Shown here in pieces: positions 1 through 10,945 of a stretch of DNA of 64,000 nucleotides; positions within the stretch are counted from its first letter, which is position 1, and each line of letters opens with the position of its first letter. A program made the translations under genes and the position numbers. Source of the DNA: Aquarana catesbeiana. Its lineage: Eukaryota; Chordata; Amphibia; Anura; Ranidae. The stretch covers positions 51,844,065 to 51,908,064 of the forward strand of contig NC_133327.1 of assembly GCF_042186555.1 (NCBI RefSeq), read 5' to 3'. A model generated the notes under the pieces. The model was given only the letters and a program-made list of their open reading frames with translations, ran no database searches and was not told the DNA's origin.

Positions 1-194
1 TGCCTTGCACTGTTTATTGAACCAGGCTTGGCAGCTTCAGAAAGCTCAGATGAAGCCTGTTAGACTAAATAATTCCCAAGCTTTTTACATAATGTGGATA
101 CGCCAACAGTGTGACCTCCCTGCCATTATTCACAACTCTGTTACTGTTCAACTGGGAGTTTTGTGCATTTACACCCACCTTTATTTGTTCAAGC
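1..194. other. Unrecognised sequence at window edge
   Basis: I see no coding signature or repeat I recognise before the LINE tail that begins near 195. Confidence 0.3.
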
Positions 195-376
195 TCCTCC
201 TATTACATAGTTACATACATACTGCAGTTACATAGTTAGTCAGGTTGAACAAAGACACAATTCCATCCAGTTCAACCAATAAAAGAAAAAAAAATCATAC
301 AATCCCATATACACAATCCTATACCACAGTTGATCCAGTGGAAGGCAAAAAAACCCCAGCAAAGCGTGAATCAACT
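195..376 (-). repeat. 3' tail of CR1/L2-like LINE, distal fragment
   Basis: Read on the minus strand, this carries the GGTTGAACTGGATGG and TTCAACCTGACTAACTATG type words that close many vertebrate CR1/L2 LINE tails. The minus-strand frame still shows the ...WLNWMELCLCST ending typical of such tails. It continues the LINE remnant at 2190-2778 and is separated from it by the insertion at 377-2189. Confidence 0.65.
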
Positions 377-468
377 GGGGGTGCAACGGATCAAAAAACT
401 CATGGTTCAGATTGTTCCTTGGATCAGGAGTCACGGTCCGGATCATTTTCAGATCAACAAAAAAAAAA

Positions 469-572
469 TCTCCCCCACTGTAATATCCACGTCATCTCCC
501 CCACTGTAATATGTACAATCTCCCCCACTGTAATAATATCCACAATCTGCCCCACTGTAATAATATATTGGC
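469..572 (+). repeat. Short tandem repeat, about 24-27 bp, 4 copies
   Basis: Four imperfect copies of a unit containing TCCCCCACTGTAATAT lie at the left of the hAT-like element, directly before the 21-bp minisatellite. Confidence 0.85.
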
Positions 573-1405
573 TGGGTATGGCAGAGTATTGGCAGAGTAT
601 TGGCAGGGTATGGCAGAGTATTGGCAGGGTATGGCAGAGTATTGGCAGGGTATGGCTGGGTATGGCAGGGTATTGGCAGGGTATGGCAGAGTATTGGCGG
701 GTATTGCAGAGTATTTACAGAGTATTGCAGAGTATTAGCAGAGTATGGCAGGGTATGGCAGAGTATTGGCAGGGTATTGGCGGGTATTGCAGAGTATTGC
801 AGAGTATTGGCAGAGTATGGCAGACTATGGCAGGGTATGGCAGAGTATTGGCAGGGTATTGGCGGGTATTGCAGAGTATTGGCAGAGTATTGCAGAGTAT
901 TGGCAGGGTATTGCAGGCTATTGCAGGGTATTGCAGGGTATTGGCAGAGTATTGGCAGAGTATTGCAGGGTATTGCAGAGTATTGGCAGGGAATTGCAGA
1001 GTATTGCAGAGTATTAGCAGAGTATGGCAGGGTATGGCAGAGTATTGGCAGGTATAGCAGAGTATTGGCAGGATATTGTAGAGTATTAGCAGAGTATGGC
1101 AGAGTATGGCAGGGTATGGCAGAGTATGGCAGAGTATTGGCAGGGTTTGGCAGGGTATGGCAGAGTATTGGCAGGGTATGGCAGAGTATTGGCAGGGTAT
1201 TGCAGAGTATTGGCAGAGTATTGCAGAGTATTGGCAGAGTATTGCAGTGTATTGCAGGGTATTGACAGAGTATTAGCAGAGTATAGCAGGGTATGGCAGA
1301 GTATTGGCAGGGTATGGCAGAGTATTGGCAGGATATTGCAGAGTATTGGTAGAGTATGGCAGTATTGGCAGGGTTTGACAGGGTATGGCAGAGTATTGGC
1401 AGGGT
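567..1405 (+). repeat. Minisatellite of 10/11-bp subunits (about 21-bp period)
   Basis: Alternating GGCAGGGTAT and GGCAGAGTATT subunits run for about 840 bp. Open frames of up to 270 codons across it are repeat artefacts (W-Q-S-I-G-R-V-type periodic peptides) and not genes. Confidence 0.95.
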
Positions 1406-1965
1406 ATTGGCAGAGTATGGAGGGATGGCTGAGCATGGATGGATGGATCCATGGATGTGACTGCAATTTCACAGAGCAGTGCTGTGGGCACTACAGATCC
1501 AGCCCACGGCGCTGCTGCCATACGATCTCTCCCCTCCACTGTACAGATCAGTACACAGAGGGGAGAGAGAAACCGGCGTCATGACATGGCAGGGTATGGC
1601 AGGGTATGGCAGAGTATTGGCGGGTATTGCAGAGTATTGCAGAGTATTAGCAGAGTATGACAGAGTATTGGCAGGGTATTGGCGGGTATTGCAGAGTATT
1701 GGCAGAGTATTGCAGAGTATTGGCAGAGTATTGCAGAGTATTGGCAGGGTATGGCAGAGTATTGGCAGGGTATGGCAGAGTATTGGCAGGGTATTGGCAG
1801 AGTATGGAGGGATGGCTGAGCATGGATGGATGGATCCATGGATGTGACTGCAATTTCACAGAGCAGCACTGTGGGCACTACAGATCCAGCCCACGGCGCT
1901 GCTGCCATACGATCTCTCCCCATCCACTGTACAGATCAGTACATAGAGGGGAGAGAGAACATGAC
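1406..1965 (+). repeat. Higher-order duplication of minisatellite plus 160-bp unique block
   Basis: The block starting GTATGGAGGGATGGCTGAGC at about 1406 is repeated almost exactly at about 1800, each time preceded by the minisatellite. The compound unit (array plus unique block) was therefore duplicated with a spacing of about 394 bp. The copies differ by a few substitutions. Confidence 0.9.
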
Positions 1966-2189
1966 ATGACGCCGGTTTGTTTACAAGTGATCGCTCCGTC
2001 ATTTGACGGAGCGATTACGTGGTAAACGGCCGCCGAGTGTACCAAGATGGCCACCACTCCGGAGCTAGGCCGAAGCCGCGGCCTTTCCTAATGCCGAGGC
2101 AGCGCCGTGCTCCGCGGAGCGCATGTGTGCCGATCCGAACAGGTTAAACCGTTTGCATCACGGATCAGTGACGATCCGTTGCACCCCTA

Positions 2190-2778
2190 CCCTAGAGGCA
2201 ATCAGATTTTTCCTGGATCAACTGTACCTAATAAATGTTAGTACCCAGTTAAATTATGTACATTTAGGAAAGAATCCAGGCCTTTTTTAAAGCAATCTAC
2301 TGAGCTGGACAGAACCAACTCATGAGGGAGTCTATTCCACATTTTCAAAGCTCCTACTGTGAAGAAACTTTTCTGCATTTGAAATCTCTTTTCCTCCAGA
2401 CGTAAAGAGTACCCCCTTGTCCTCTGTGATGACCTTAAAGTGAATAACTCAACACCAAGTTCACTATATGGACCCCTTATATATTTGAACATGTTGATCA
2501 TATCCCCCCTTAATCTCCTCTTCTCAAGAGTGAATAAATTCAGTTCCTCTAATCTTTCCTCATAGCTGAGCTCCTCCACGCCTCTTATCAGTTTGGTTGC
2601 CCTTCTCTACACTTTCTCCAGTTCCCCGATATCATTTTTATGAACTGATGCCCAAAACTGAACTGCATAATCTGGATGAGGTCTTACTAATGATTTGTAC
2701 AGAGGCAAAATGATATCTCTCTGTCTGGAGTCCATACCTCTTTTAATACAAGAAAAGATTTTACTCGCTTCGGAAATT
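2190..2778 (-). pseudogene. CR1/L2-like LINE reverse transcriptase C-terminal remnant
   Basis: Read on the minus strand, this encodes the conserved C-terminal part of a CR1/L2-clade LINE polyprotein, downstream of the reverse transcriptase core. Recognisable blocks in order are LYKSLVRPHPDYAVQFW, RRATKLIRG, RLEELNLFTLEKRRLRGDM, RTRGYSLRLEEKRF and MWNRLPHELV. The frame is open from about 2579 to 2238. It is broken upstream by a stop in the ...LEKV*RRATKL segment, where the family normally has Q. The RT catalytic core and endonuclease are missing, so this is a 5'-truncated, dead copy. Its 3' tail resumes at 195-376 beyond the inserted element. The clade (CR1 versus L2) cannot be settled by eye. 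Confidence 0.85.
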
Positions 2779-3175
2779 GCAGCTTGTTATTACATCCTTC
2801 ATCATATAAAATGAAAAATCCCAGCATGAATAATGAATAATAATGGGCACACCAGGTATGCAGGCTCATAAACTCAGAACAGGGATTCCCTGAGAGATAG
2901 AAACAACTGTCAGTAGGTTTAACTTGCCAATATCTACCAATCATTAAAGTTTTGGGTGGATTGACCTTTAAAAAATTGAAGAAAGCAATAGCAAGTAACA
3001 GACTGGAGATTTGAACAACCAATTGCTTATGTTATGAATAGAGATTGAACACAAAATCAAATCCAAATAGTTTAAGCTAAACTAGGTTTTCTGAACTGAT
3101 AAAGTGGACCAAATAGCTACTTACCATTTAAAGTGTTTGTAATCCTAAAAAGAAAAAAAAAATAGATCCTGTTCC
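2779..3175. other. AT-rich spacer, no gene seen
   Basis: No coding motif, tandem array or terminal repeat is recognisable between the LINE remnant and the MITE at 3180. Confidence 0.4.
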
Positions 3176-3179
3176 TTAA

Positions 3180-3569
3180 GAGCCCTTTCACACTGGTGCG
3201 GGGGCGGCGTCGGCGGTAAAACGCCGCTATTATTAGCGGCGTTTTACCGTCGGTTTGCGGCCGCTAGCGGGGCGGTTTTACCCCCCGCTAGCGGCCGAGA
3301 AAGGGTTAAATACCACAGCAAAGCAACTCTGCCTACACTGATTTCAATGGGCAGGAGCGGTGAAGGAGCGGTATACACTCCGCTCCTTCAACGCTCCGAA
3401 GTTATGCTGCTGGCAGGACTTTTTTTACCGTCCTGCCAGCACATCGCTCCAGTGTGAAAGCCCTCGGGGCTTTCACACTGGAATGAAAGTAGCGCCACTT
3501 TCGGGTCGGTTTGCAGGCGCTATTATTAGCGCAAAAGCGCCTGCAAACCGCCCCAGTGTGAAAGGGCTC
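3180..3569. mobile_element. MITE with GAGCCCTTTCACACTGG termini (copy 1)
   Basis: The 390-bp element begins GAGCCCTTTCACACTGG and ends with its complement CCAGTGTGAAAGGGCTC. It is flanked by TTAA on both sides (3176-3179 and 3570-3573). The interior is a chain of nested palindromes (for example GGCGGTAAAACGCC with GGCGTTTTACCG, and GCAGGCGC/GCGCCTGC). A second copy at 20234-20627 has a TTA duplication, so a Harbinger-type TSD is as likely as a piggyBac-type TTAA. The right TTAA coincides with the left end of the large piggyBac-like element. Confidence 0.85.
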
Positions 3570-3573
3570 TTAA

Positions 3574-3929
3574 CCTCCTGACATCCGGCCGTAGCCGAAT
3601 GACGGCTTCATCGCGGATGTCAATTCCCGGGAGGCCGTCATATGACGGCCTCCCCTTTCCTCGCTCCCCGTGCGCGCTCACGAGTGCGCAACGGGGAAAT
3701 TCTGTGTTGGCCATGTCGCTTGGACACAGCCAATCACAGATCGCTGTAAACGGCCAATCACAGCGGCCGTTTACAGCGCAATCGCTGCCTCCAATGAGTG
3801 ATGATCTCAAATGTAAACATTTGAGATCATCTCTCATTGCCGGCTCTCTCTCCTCACACAGAGACAGCGTGTGAGGAGAGAGAGATCTGTCAGCGATCTG
3901 TGAGTGTACCTGTGTGATTTACTGTGCCT
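3574..3929 (+). other. GC-rich palindromic 5' subterminal region of the piggyBac-like element
   Basis: Several perfect or near-perfect hairpins lie here: GAGGCCGTCATATGACGGCCTC near 3631-3652, GATCTCAAATG/CATTTGAGATC near 3804-3829, and CTCTCTCCTCACAC/GTGTGAGGAGAGAG near 3845-3881. Repeated AATCACAG words also occur. Promoter activity for the transposase would be expected here, but no clear TATA box is seen. Confidence 0.5.
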
Positions 3930-4635
3930 ACAGTGCCCACAGTGCCCATCATAACAGTGCCCATCATAACAGTGCCCATCATTACAGTGCCCCATCATTA
4001 CAGTGCCCCATCAGTACAGTGCACCATCAGTACAGTGCTGATCGGTGCCCACCTGTGCCAATCGGTGCCCACCTGTGCCAATCGGTGCCCACCTGTCTGC
4101 CCAGCGGTGATCAGTGTCCAGCTGCACATCTGCACAATCAGTGACCACCTGTGCCACCTCATCAGTGCCCACCTGTGCCACCTCATCAGTGCCCACCTGT
4201 GCCAATCAGTGCACATCTGTGCTGCCTCAGTGCACATCTGTGCAATTAGTGCACATCTGTGCCGCCTCATCAGTGCCCATCTGTGCTGCTCCATCTGTGC
4301 CGCCCCATCTGTGCCGCTCCATCTGTGCCGCCCCATCTGTGCCGCTCCATCTGTGCCGCCCCATCAGTGCCGTCCCATCAGTGCCCAGCTGTGCCACCTC
4401 ATCAGTGCACATCTGTGCAATCTCAGTGCACATCTGTTCCACCCCATCAGTGCCTACCTGTGCCGCCTCATCAGTGCCCACCTGTGCCACAACATCTGTG
4501 CCCACCTGTGCCACCTCATCAGTGCACATCTGCACATCTGTTCCACCTCATTAGTGCACATCTGTTCCACCTCATCAGTGCACATCTGTTCCACCTCATC
4601 AGTGCCCCTCTGTGCCACCTCAGTGCCCATCTGTG
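3930..4635 (+). repeat. Minisatellite of CAGTGCCCAYCTGTGCC type units
   Basis: About 700 bp of variable units mix CAGTGCCCATCA, CACCTGTGCCAATCGGTGCC, CCTCATCAGTGCACATCTGTGCC and CCGCCCCATCTGTGC words. Open frames on both strands are repeat artefacts (H-L-C-H-L-I-S-A and Q-V-G-T-D-type periodic peptides). Confidence 0.95.
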
Positions 4636-4639
4636 CTCA

Positions 4640-6507
4640 TCAGCGACGAGAGCAACGGGGAGCTCTCTTTTTCGGATTCCCTTTCCGACTCCGATTCTGA
4701 GTCGGACATAAATTATGAGCCAGTCCTCAGTAGTGGAACACTGAGTGACTCAGAGGAGGAAGAGATTCGGCCCACCAAACGAAGGCGTTCTGGTGGGGGG
4801 GCAGTGGCATCTACCAGCACGCAGTCCCATCCACCAGTACGGCAGTCCCATCCACCAGCACCGTAGTCCCATCCACCAGCACGGCAATCCCATCCACCAG
4901 CACCGCAGTCCCATCCACCAGCACGGCAGTGCCATCCACCAGCACCGCAGTGCCTCGGCAAGAAAGGCCAAGGACCCATGCCAGCCTTCCCTATGCCCTG
5001 CAGAACCCCTTGTGGCTTCCTCCTAATTCAGGAGAAGCCAACATTCCCCCTTTCACTGCCCAGCCAGGAGTCCAGGTGAACACAGAGAATTTTTCCCCAA
5101 TAGATTTTTTTAATTTATTTTTTACCGAGGACATGCTGTCAAGTATTGTGGCCCAGTGCAACCTTTATGCACAGCAATTCATTGCGAATAATCCAACGTC
5201 CTACTATGCCCGTCCCTACGAATGGAGAGACCTAACGGTGGAGGAGTTGAAGGTTTTTTTAGGGCTCACATTTAACATGGGACTCACAAAAAAAGCACTT
5301 TGCTGTCCTATTGGTCAACCCACCCCCTCCAACACATGCCAGTATACTCCAAGGTAATGTCCAGAAACAGATACTTCATGATATTGAGGTTTCTTCATTT
5401 CAACGACAATACCCAGTGCCCTCCCCGAAATGACCCAAACTATGATAGACTTTTCAAAATTCGGCCACTTTTAAATTATTTTTCTGCACTATTCCCCCTG
5501 CTGTTTACCCCGGACAAAAACATATGTGTGGATGAGTCCCTTGTTAAGTTTAGTGGCAGGCTTAAAATAAAGCAATATATTCCCACTAAAAGGGCCCGCT
5601 ATGGGGTGAAGGTATACAAATTATGTGACCGAGTCACAGGTTACTTGTATGCCTTCAAAGTGTACGAAGGGAAGGACACCCAGCTGCAACCATCTAATTG
5701 CCCAGACTACTTGGGATCAAGCGGGAAAATTGTTTGGGACCTCACATACCCCCTACTGGAGAAAGGCTACCACCTGTACGTAGATAACTTCTACACATCT
5801 CTACCCCTGTTCCACAACCTGCATCGGAAGAAGACGCCTGCATGTGGTACCATTAAAAAGAACCGTAAGGGCTTTCCTCAAAGTCTGGTCAATAAAAAAT
5901 TGAGAAAAGGAGAAACGGCGAGTCTACGAAACAACGAGATTTTGGCAGTGAAGTGGAGAGACAAAAGAGATGTGTACATGTTGTCTTCAATCCACGATGA
6001 TACCTTCATTGAAATGCCCAGAAGAAATGGCCCATACAGAAACCTAAATGCATCTTTGATTATAATTTGTTTATGGGGGGAGTCGACTTGAATGACCAGA
6101 TGCTGGAACCGTACCTTGCTACAAGACGGACATACCATTGGTATAAGAAAGTCGCAATTTATTTTTTTCATTTGGCCATCTACAATTCTTATGTCATTTA
6201 TCGTAACTCCACCCAAAACCCGAAACGCTTCCTTGGCTACCAGGAGGAAGTTTTCACTGCCCTTACATTCCCGAACGGCCCCCCAGAAAATATCTGATCA
6301 GATGTTCTAAGTCGACTCTCCGAACGCCACTTTCCAGATAAGATCCCTCCCAAACCAACAGGCCAACGACGGCAAAAAAAATGTAAGGTGTGTACCAGAG
6401 CTGGATTCAGAAGAGACACATCTTATTATTGTGCACAATGTCCTTCTGAACCAGGCCTCTGCGTAGGTGAATGTTTTCGTCGTTACCATACTTCACTAAA
6501 TTATTAG
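4640..6507 (+). pseudogene. piggyBac-type transposase, frameshifted pseudogene
   Basis: This derives from a PGBD4-like DDD transposase, which excises and inserts DNA at TTAA. The N-terminal part is acidic and serine rich (SDSLSDSDSESD) followed by a basic KRRR patch. The dimerisation/RNase-H part reads ...YEWRDLTVEELKVFLGL. The three catalytic aspartates are visible in NICVDESLVKFSG (about 5520), LYVDNFYTSLPL (about 5778) and MGGVDLNDQM (about 6075). A Cys-rich C-terminal finger (KCKVCTRAGF...CAQCPSEPGLCVGEC) ends at TAG 6505-6507. Breaks: an in-frame TAG at 4864 inside a 21-bp repeat, a frame change before about 4930, another near 5345, another near 6070, and a TGA at 6295-6297. All catalytic residues remain, but the reading frame is lost, so it is non-functional as it stands. 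It lies near the 5' end of the 15.5-kb element and reads toward the satellite. Confidence 0.9.
4815..4955 (+). repeat. 21-bp in-frame repeat inside the transposase N-terminus
   Basis: Six to seven copies of CCCATCCACCAGCACSGCAGT encode a Ser-His-Pro-Pro-Ala-Arg-Gln-like heptapeptide. One copy contains the premature TAG at 4864. The array probably drifted in length, and this is where the frame changes. Confidence 0.85.
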
Positions 6508-7324
6508 TGAAGTATGGTAAACGTAAGCCTCCGTTCCTGCAATTTACCCTCACACCCCTTATGCCACTGCCTCCTCTGTAACTGACCCTGGCTTGTTATT
6601 TGACCATGCTTCTGCCTAATGATTCTGTACATACCTCTGCCTGATCTGGAACTGACCCTGGACTGTTATTCGACCATGCTTCTGCCTAACGATTCTGCAC
6701 ATACCTCTGCCTGATCTGGAACTGACCCTGGACTGTTATTCGACCATGCTTCTGCCTAACGATTCTGTACATACCTCTGCCTGATCTGGAACTGACCCTG
6801 GACTGTTTGACCATGATATTTGCCTGCCTCTTGGACTGATCTTGTACCCTGATACTGGACTAGTGGGATTCAACACAGGGGTCTCACATATGTGAGGGGC
6901 TCCAGAATTGTTTTTCTGGATGAAGAAAACATTTTTTTTTGTTTTCTCAATCCTAGATTAGGGTCTGGAGACTCGGAGGCTTCAAAGAGATTTGGGTGGG
7001 AGAAGCCTCTACCCCTGTCCCCATTCTGTCCTGAACGAGGCCCTACTTCTGCCTGTAGGACTTACTGCCGTCATGCCTCTGCCTGTTGCACTGACCACAC
7101 CACATGGACCTGCCTACTACCAGGACCAATATTTTTGGCACTCTCTGCCTGCACTGACCCTGGACTTTATATGGACAGTAACCCTGCCTGCTGCCTGGAC
7201 AATTGTTTTCGCCGCTGCTGACCAAGTCCCTGCCTGCTGCCTGGACCAGTGCTATCCTCCTGTGTACAACTGCGCTACTACAACCACAGGTAATCTTTTT
7301 TGTTTACGCTTTGCTCAGCATAAT
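6508..7324 (+). repeat. Region 3' of transposase with a 70-bp tandem repeat (6571-6815)
   Basis: Units beginning AACTGACCCTGG recur at 6580, 6650, 6720 and 6790, giving a 70-bp period over about 3.5 copies. The remainder to 7324 is rich in CTGCCTG words, contains no recognisable gene and leads into the first, diverged satellite unit. Confidence 0.8.
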
Positions 7325-10181
7325 GTATTTTGGGGTGTAATTCTTGGTATGTGCATGCTATGTGTCCCTGGAACACCTGACGGTGTTCCTTGCATGTTGG
7401 ATCTCTGTATGTGGCCAGGCTGTGTAGAAGTCTCACACATGTGGTATCGCCATACTCAGGAGGAGTAGCAGAATGTATTTTATGGTGTCATTTTTGCTAG
7501 CCAAATGCTATGTGTTGGAAATATCTTATAAACTGACAACTTTGTGTAAAAAAAAAAAAATGCGTTTTCATTTTTTTTCCACATTTTTCAAAAACTTCTG
7601 GAAAAAAATGAACCATTCAAAAGACTCATTATGCCTCATAGATTATACGTTGGGGTGTTAGCTTTCCAAAATGGGGTCATTTTGTGGGTGTTTCCATTGT
7701 CCCGGTGCTCCAGGGCCTTCAAAAGTGTAATAGGTGGTTGAGAAATGTGATGTGTAATTTATGCTCCTAGAACACCTGATGGTGCTCATGCATGTTGGGC
7801 CTCTGTATGTGGCCAGGCAGTGAAAAAGTCCCACACATGTGGTATCGTAATACTCAGGAGGAGTAGCAGAATGTATTTTGGGGTGTCATTTTTGCTATCT
7901 AAATGCTATGTGTTGGAAATATCTTATAAACTGACAACTTTGTGTAAAAAAATATGCGTTTTCATTTTTTTCCACATTTTCCAAAAACTTCTGGAAAAAA
8001 ATAAACCATTCAAAAGACTCATTATGCCTCATAGATTATACGTTGGGGTGTTAGCTTTCCAAAATGGGGTCATTTTGTGGGTGTTTCCATTGTCCTGGTG
8101 CTCCAGGGCCTTCAAAAGTGTAATAGGTGGTTGAGAAATGTGATGTGTAATTTATGCTCCTAGAACACCTGATGGTGCTCCATGCATGTTGGGCCTCTGT
8201 ATGTGGCCAGGCAGTGAAAAAGTCCCACACATGTGGTATCGTAACACTCAGGAGGAGTAGCAGAATGTATTTTGGTGTGTCATTTTTGCTATCTAAATGC
8301 TATGTGTTGGAAATATCTTATAAACGGACAACTTTGTGTAAAAAAATATGCGTTTTCATTTTTTTCCACATTTTCCAAAAACTTCTGGAAAAAAATAAAC
8401 CATTCAAAAGACTCATTATGCCTCATAGATTATACGTTGGGGTGTTAGCTTTCCAAAATGGGGTCATTTTGTGGGTGTTTCCATTGTCCTGGTGCTCCAG
8501 GGCCTTCAAAAGTGTAATAGGTGGTTGAGAAATGTGATGTGTAATTTATGCTCCTAGAACACCTGATGGTGCTTCATGCATGTTGGGCCTCTGTATGTGG
8601 CCAGGCAGTGAAAAAGTCCCACACATGTGGTATTGTAATACTCAGGAGGAGTAGCAAAATGTATTTTGGGGTGTCATTTTTGCTATCTAAATGCTATGTG
8701 TTGGAAATATCTTATAAACGGACAACTTTGTGTAAAAAAAAAATGCGTTTTCATTTTTTTCCACATTTTCCAAAAACTTCTGGAAAAAAATAAACCATTC
8801 AAAAGACTCATTATGCCTCATAGATTATACGTTGGGGTGTTAGCTTTCCAAAATGGGGTCATTTTGTGGGTGTTTCCATTGTCCTGGTGCTCCAGGGCCT
8901 TCCAAATTGTAATAGGTGGTTGAGAAATGTGATATGTAATTTATGCTCCTAGAACACCTGATGGTGCTCCATGCATGTTGGGCCTCTGTATGTGGCCAGG
9001 CAGTGAAAAAGTCCCACACATGTGGTATCGTAATACTCAGGAGTAGGGATGAGCCGAACACCCCCCTGTTCGGTTCGCACCAGAACATGCGAACAGGAAA
9101 AAAGTTCGTTCGAACATGCGAACACCGTTAAAGTCTATGGGACACGAACATGAATAATCAAAAGTGCTAATTTTCAAGGCTTATATGCAAGTTATTGTCA
9201 TAAAAAGTGTTTGGGGACCTGGGTCCTGCCCCAGGGGACATGGATCAATGCAAAAAAAAGTTTTAAAAACGGACGTTTTTTCAGGAGCAGTGATTTTAAT
9301 AATGCTTAAAGTCAAACAATAAAAGTGTAATATCCCTTTAAATTTCGTACCTGGGGGGTGTCTATAGTGTGCCTGTAAAGGGGTGCATGTTTCCTGTGTT
9401 TAGAACAGTCTGACAGCAAAATGACATTTTGAAGGAAAAAACTCATTTAAAACTACCCGCGGCTATTGCATTGCCGACAATACACATAGAAGTTCATTGA
9501 TAAAAACGGCATGGGAATTCCCCAAAGGGGAACCCCGAACCAAAATTAAAAAAAAAAAAATGACGTGGGGGTCCCCCTAAATTCCATACCAGGCCCTTCA
9601 GGTCTGGTATGGATATTAAGGGGAACCCCGGCCAAAATTTAAAAAAAAAAATGACGTGGGGTTCCCCCTAAATTCCATACCAGACCCTTCAGGTCTGGTA
9701 TGTCTGGTATGGATTTTAAGGGGAACCCCGCGCCAAAAAAAAAAAAAACGGCGTGGGGTCCCCCCAAAAATCCATACCAGACCCTTATCCGAGCACGCAA
9801 CCTGGCAGGCCGCAGGAAAAGAGGGGGGGACAAGAGTGCGGCCCCCCCTCCCTCCTGAACCGTACCAGGCCACATGCCCTCAACATTGGGAGGGTGCTTT
9901 GGGGTAGCCCCCCAAAACACCTTGTCCCCATGTTGATGAGGACAAGGGCCTCATCCCCACAACCCTGGCCGGTGGTTGTGGGGGTCTGCGGGCGGGGGGC
10001 TTATCGGAATCTGGAAGCCCCCTTTAACAAGGTGACCCCCAGATCCCGGCCCCCCCCCTGTGTGAAATGGTAAGGGGGTACATAAGTACCCCTACCATTT
10101 CATGAAAAAAGTGTCAAAAATGTTAAAAATGACAAGAGACAGTTTTTGACAATTCCTTTATTTAAATGCTTCTTCTTTCTT

Positions 10182-10433
10182 CTATCTTCCTTCATCTTCT
10201 GGTTCTTCTGGCTCTTCTGGTTCTTCTGGTTCTTCCTCCGGCGTTCTCGTCCAGCATCTCCTCCGCGGCGTCTTCTGTCTTCTTCTCCTCGGGCCGCTCC
10301 GCACCCATGGCATGGGGGGGAGGCTCCCGCTCTTCTCTTCTTCTCTTCTTCTTTTCTTCTTTTCTTCTTTTCTTCTCTTCTTCTCTTCTTCTTCATTTTC
10401 TTCTCCGGGACGCTCCGCAATCCATGCTGGCAT
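10182..10433 (-). other. Mirrored short Glu/Arg/Lys-rich open frame, left arm
   Basis: This is the inverted copy of the frame at 10694-10945, at the exact mirror position about the palindrome axis. It encodes the same low-complexity peptide (MPAWIAERPGEENEEEE..., ending ...EEPEDEGR) on the minus strand. Coding status is unproven. Its near identity to the right arm could reflect recent formation or gene conversion and not selection. Confidence 0.35.
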
Positions 10434-10499
10434 GGAGGGAGGCTCCCGCTGTGTGACGGCGCTCCTCGTCTGACAGTTCTTAAATAACGGGGGGGGGGC

Positions 10500-10680
10500 C
10501 ACCCGGTGACCCCGCCCCCCTCTGACGCACGGTGACTTGACGGGACTTCCCTGTGACGTCACGGGGAATGCCACAGGGAAGTCCCGTCAAGTCACCGTGC
10601 GTCAGGGGGGGCGGGGTCACCGGGTGGCCCCGCCCCCCGTTATTTAAGAACTGTCAGACGAGGAGCGCCGTCACACAGCG
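10500..10680. promoter_or_regulatory. Palindromic centre with CRE-like site and divergent TATA-like boxes
   Basis: The axis contains GTGACGTCACGGGG with a perfect CRE palindrome TGACGTCA (10554-10561), between inverted GGTGACTTGACGGGACTTCC blocks. Farther out lie GC-rich CCCCGCCCCCC stretches. On each side, reading outward, is GTTATTTAAGAACTG, a TATA-like word followed about 50 bp later by the ATG of the short frame. This is the layout of a compact bidirectional Pol II promoter, but activity is an inference. Confidence 0.45.
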
Positions 10681-10693
10681 GGAGCCTCCCTCC

Positions 10694-10945
10694 ATGCCAG
10701 CATGGATTGCGGAGCGGCCCGGAGAAGAAAATGAAGAAGAAGAGAAGAAGAGAAGAAAAGAAGAAAAGAAGAAAAGAAGAAGAGAAGAAGAAAAGAGCGG
10801 GAGCCTCCCCCCCATGCCATGGGTGCGGAGCGGCCCGAGGAGAAGAAGACAGAAGACGCCGCGGAGGAGATGCTGGACGAGAACGCCGGAGGAAGAACCA
10901 GAAGAACCAGAAGAGCCAGAAGAACCAGAAGATGAAGGAAGATAG
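10694..10945 (+). other. Short Glu/Arg/Lys-rich open frame, right arm
   Basis: An 83-codon frame begins at the first ATG after the TATA-like word and encodes MPAWIAERPGEENEEEE, then mixed E/K/R runs, then PRRRRQKTPRRRCW and an EEP repeat ending in DEGR. AATAAA follows at 10965-10970, about 20 bp after the stop. No domain is recognisable. The purine-rich AGAAGA composition makes long open frames likely by chance, so I call it a candidate transcript and not a gene. A comparable architecture occurs in the foldback element at 32394-33478. Confidence 0.3.

Larger units (their letters stand above)
377..2189. mobile_element. Putative non-autonomous hAT-like element filled with minisatellite
   Basis: The ends form a short terminal inverted repeat: GGGGTGCAACGGATC on the left (about 378-392) and its complement GATCCGTTGCACCCC on the right (about 2173-2187). 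The TAGGGGTGCAACGG start resembles hAT-type termini. The element separates two parts of one LINE, which supports insertion. No clean 8-bp target duplication is visible, so the superfamily is uncertain. Inside are two minisatellites, a duplicated 160-bp block and a GC-rich right end with a perfect 12-bp stem at 1990-2015. No transposase is present. Confidence 0.5.

Noticed and set aside
245..1265. Frames of 270 and 221 codons
   Set aside because: Both translate the 10/11-bp minisatellite (periodic W-Q-S-I-G-R-V peptides); composition and periodicity explain the openness.
1990..2015. Perfect hairpin as a transcription terminator
   Set aside because: Intrinsic terminators are bacterial; here it is one of many palindromes in a DNA transposon end.
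3924..4711. 258- and 150-codon His/Cys/Pro frames
   Set aside because: Minisatellite translations overlapping the transposase start in other frames; they resemble no known Cys-rich domain.
10100..10574. Long Phe/Ser/Leu-rich and Lys/Arg-rich frames in the TCTTCT/AGAAGA tracts
   Set aside because: Polypurine/polypyrimidine sequence gives stop-free frames on several strands. Only the ATG after the TATA-like word was kept, with low confidence.
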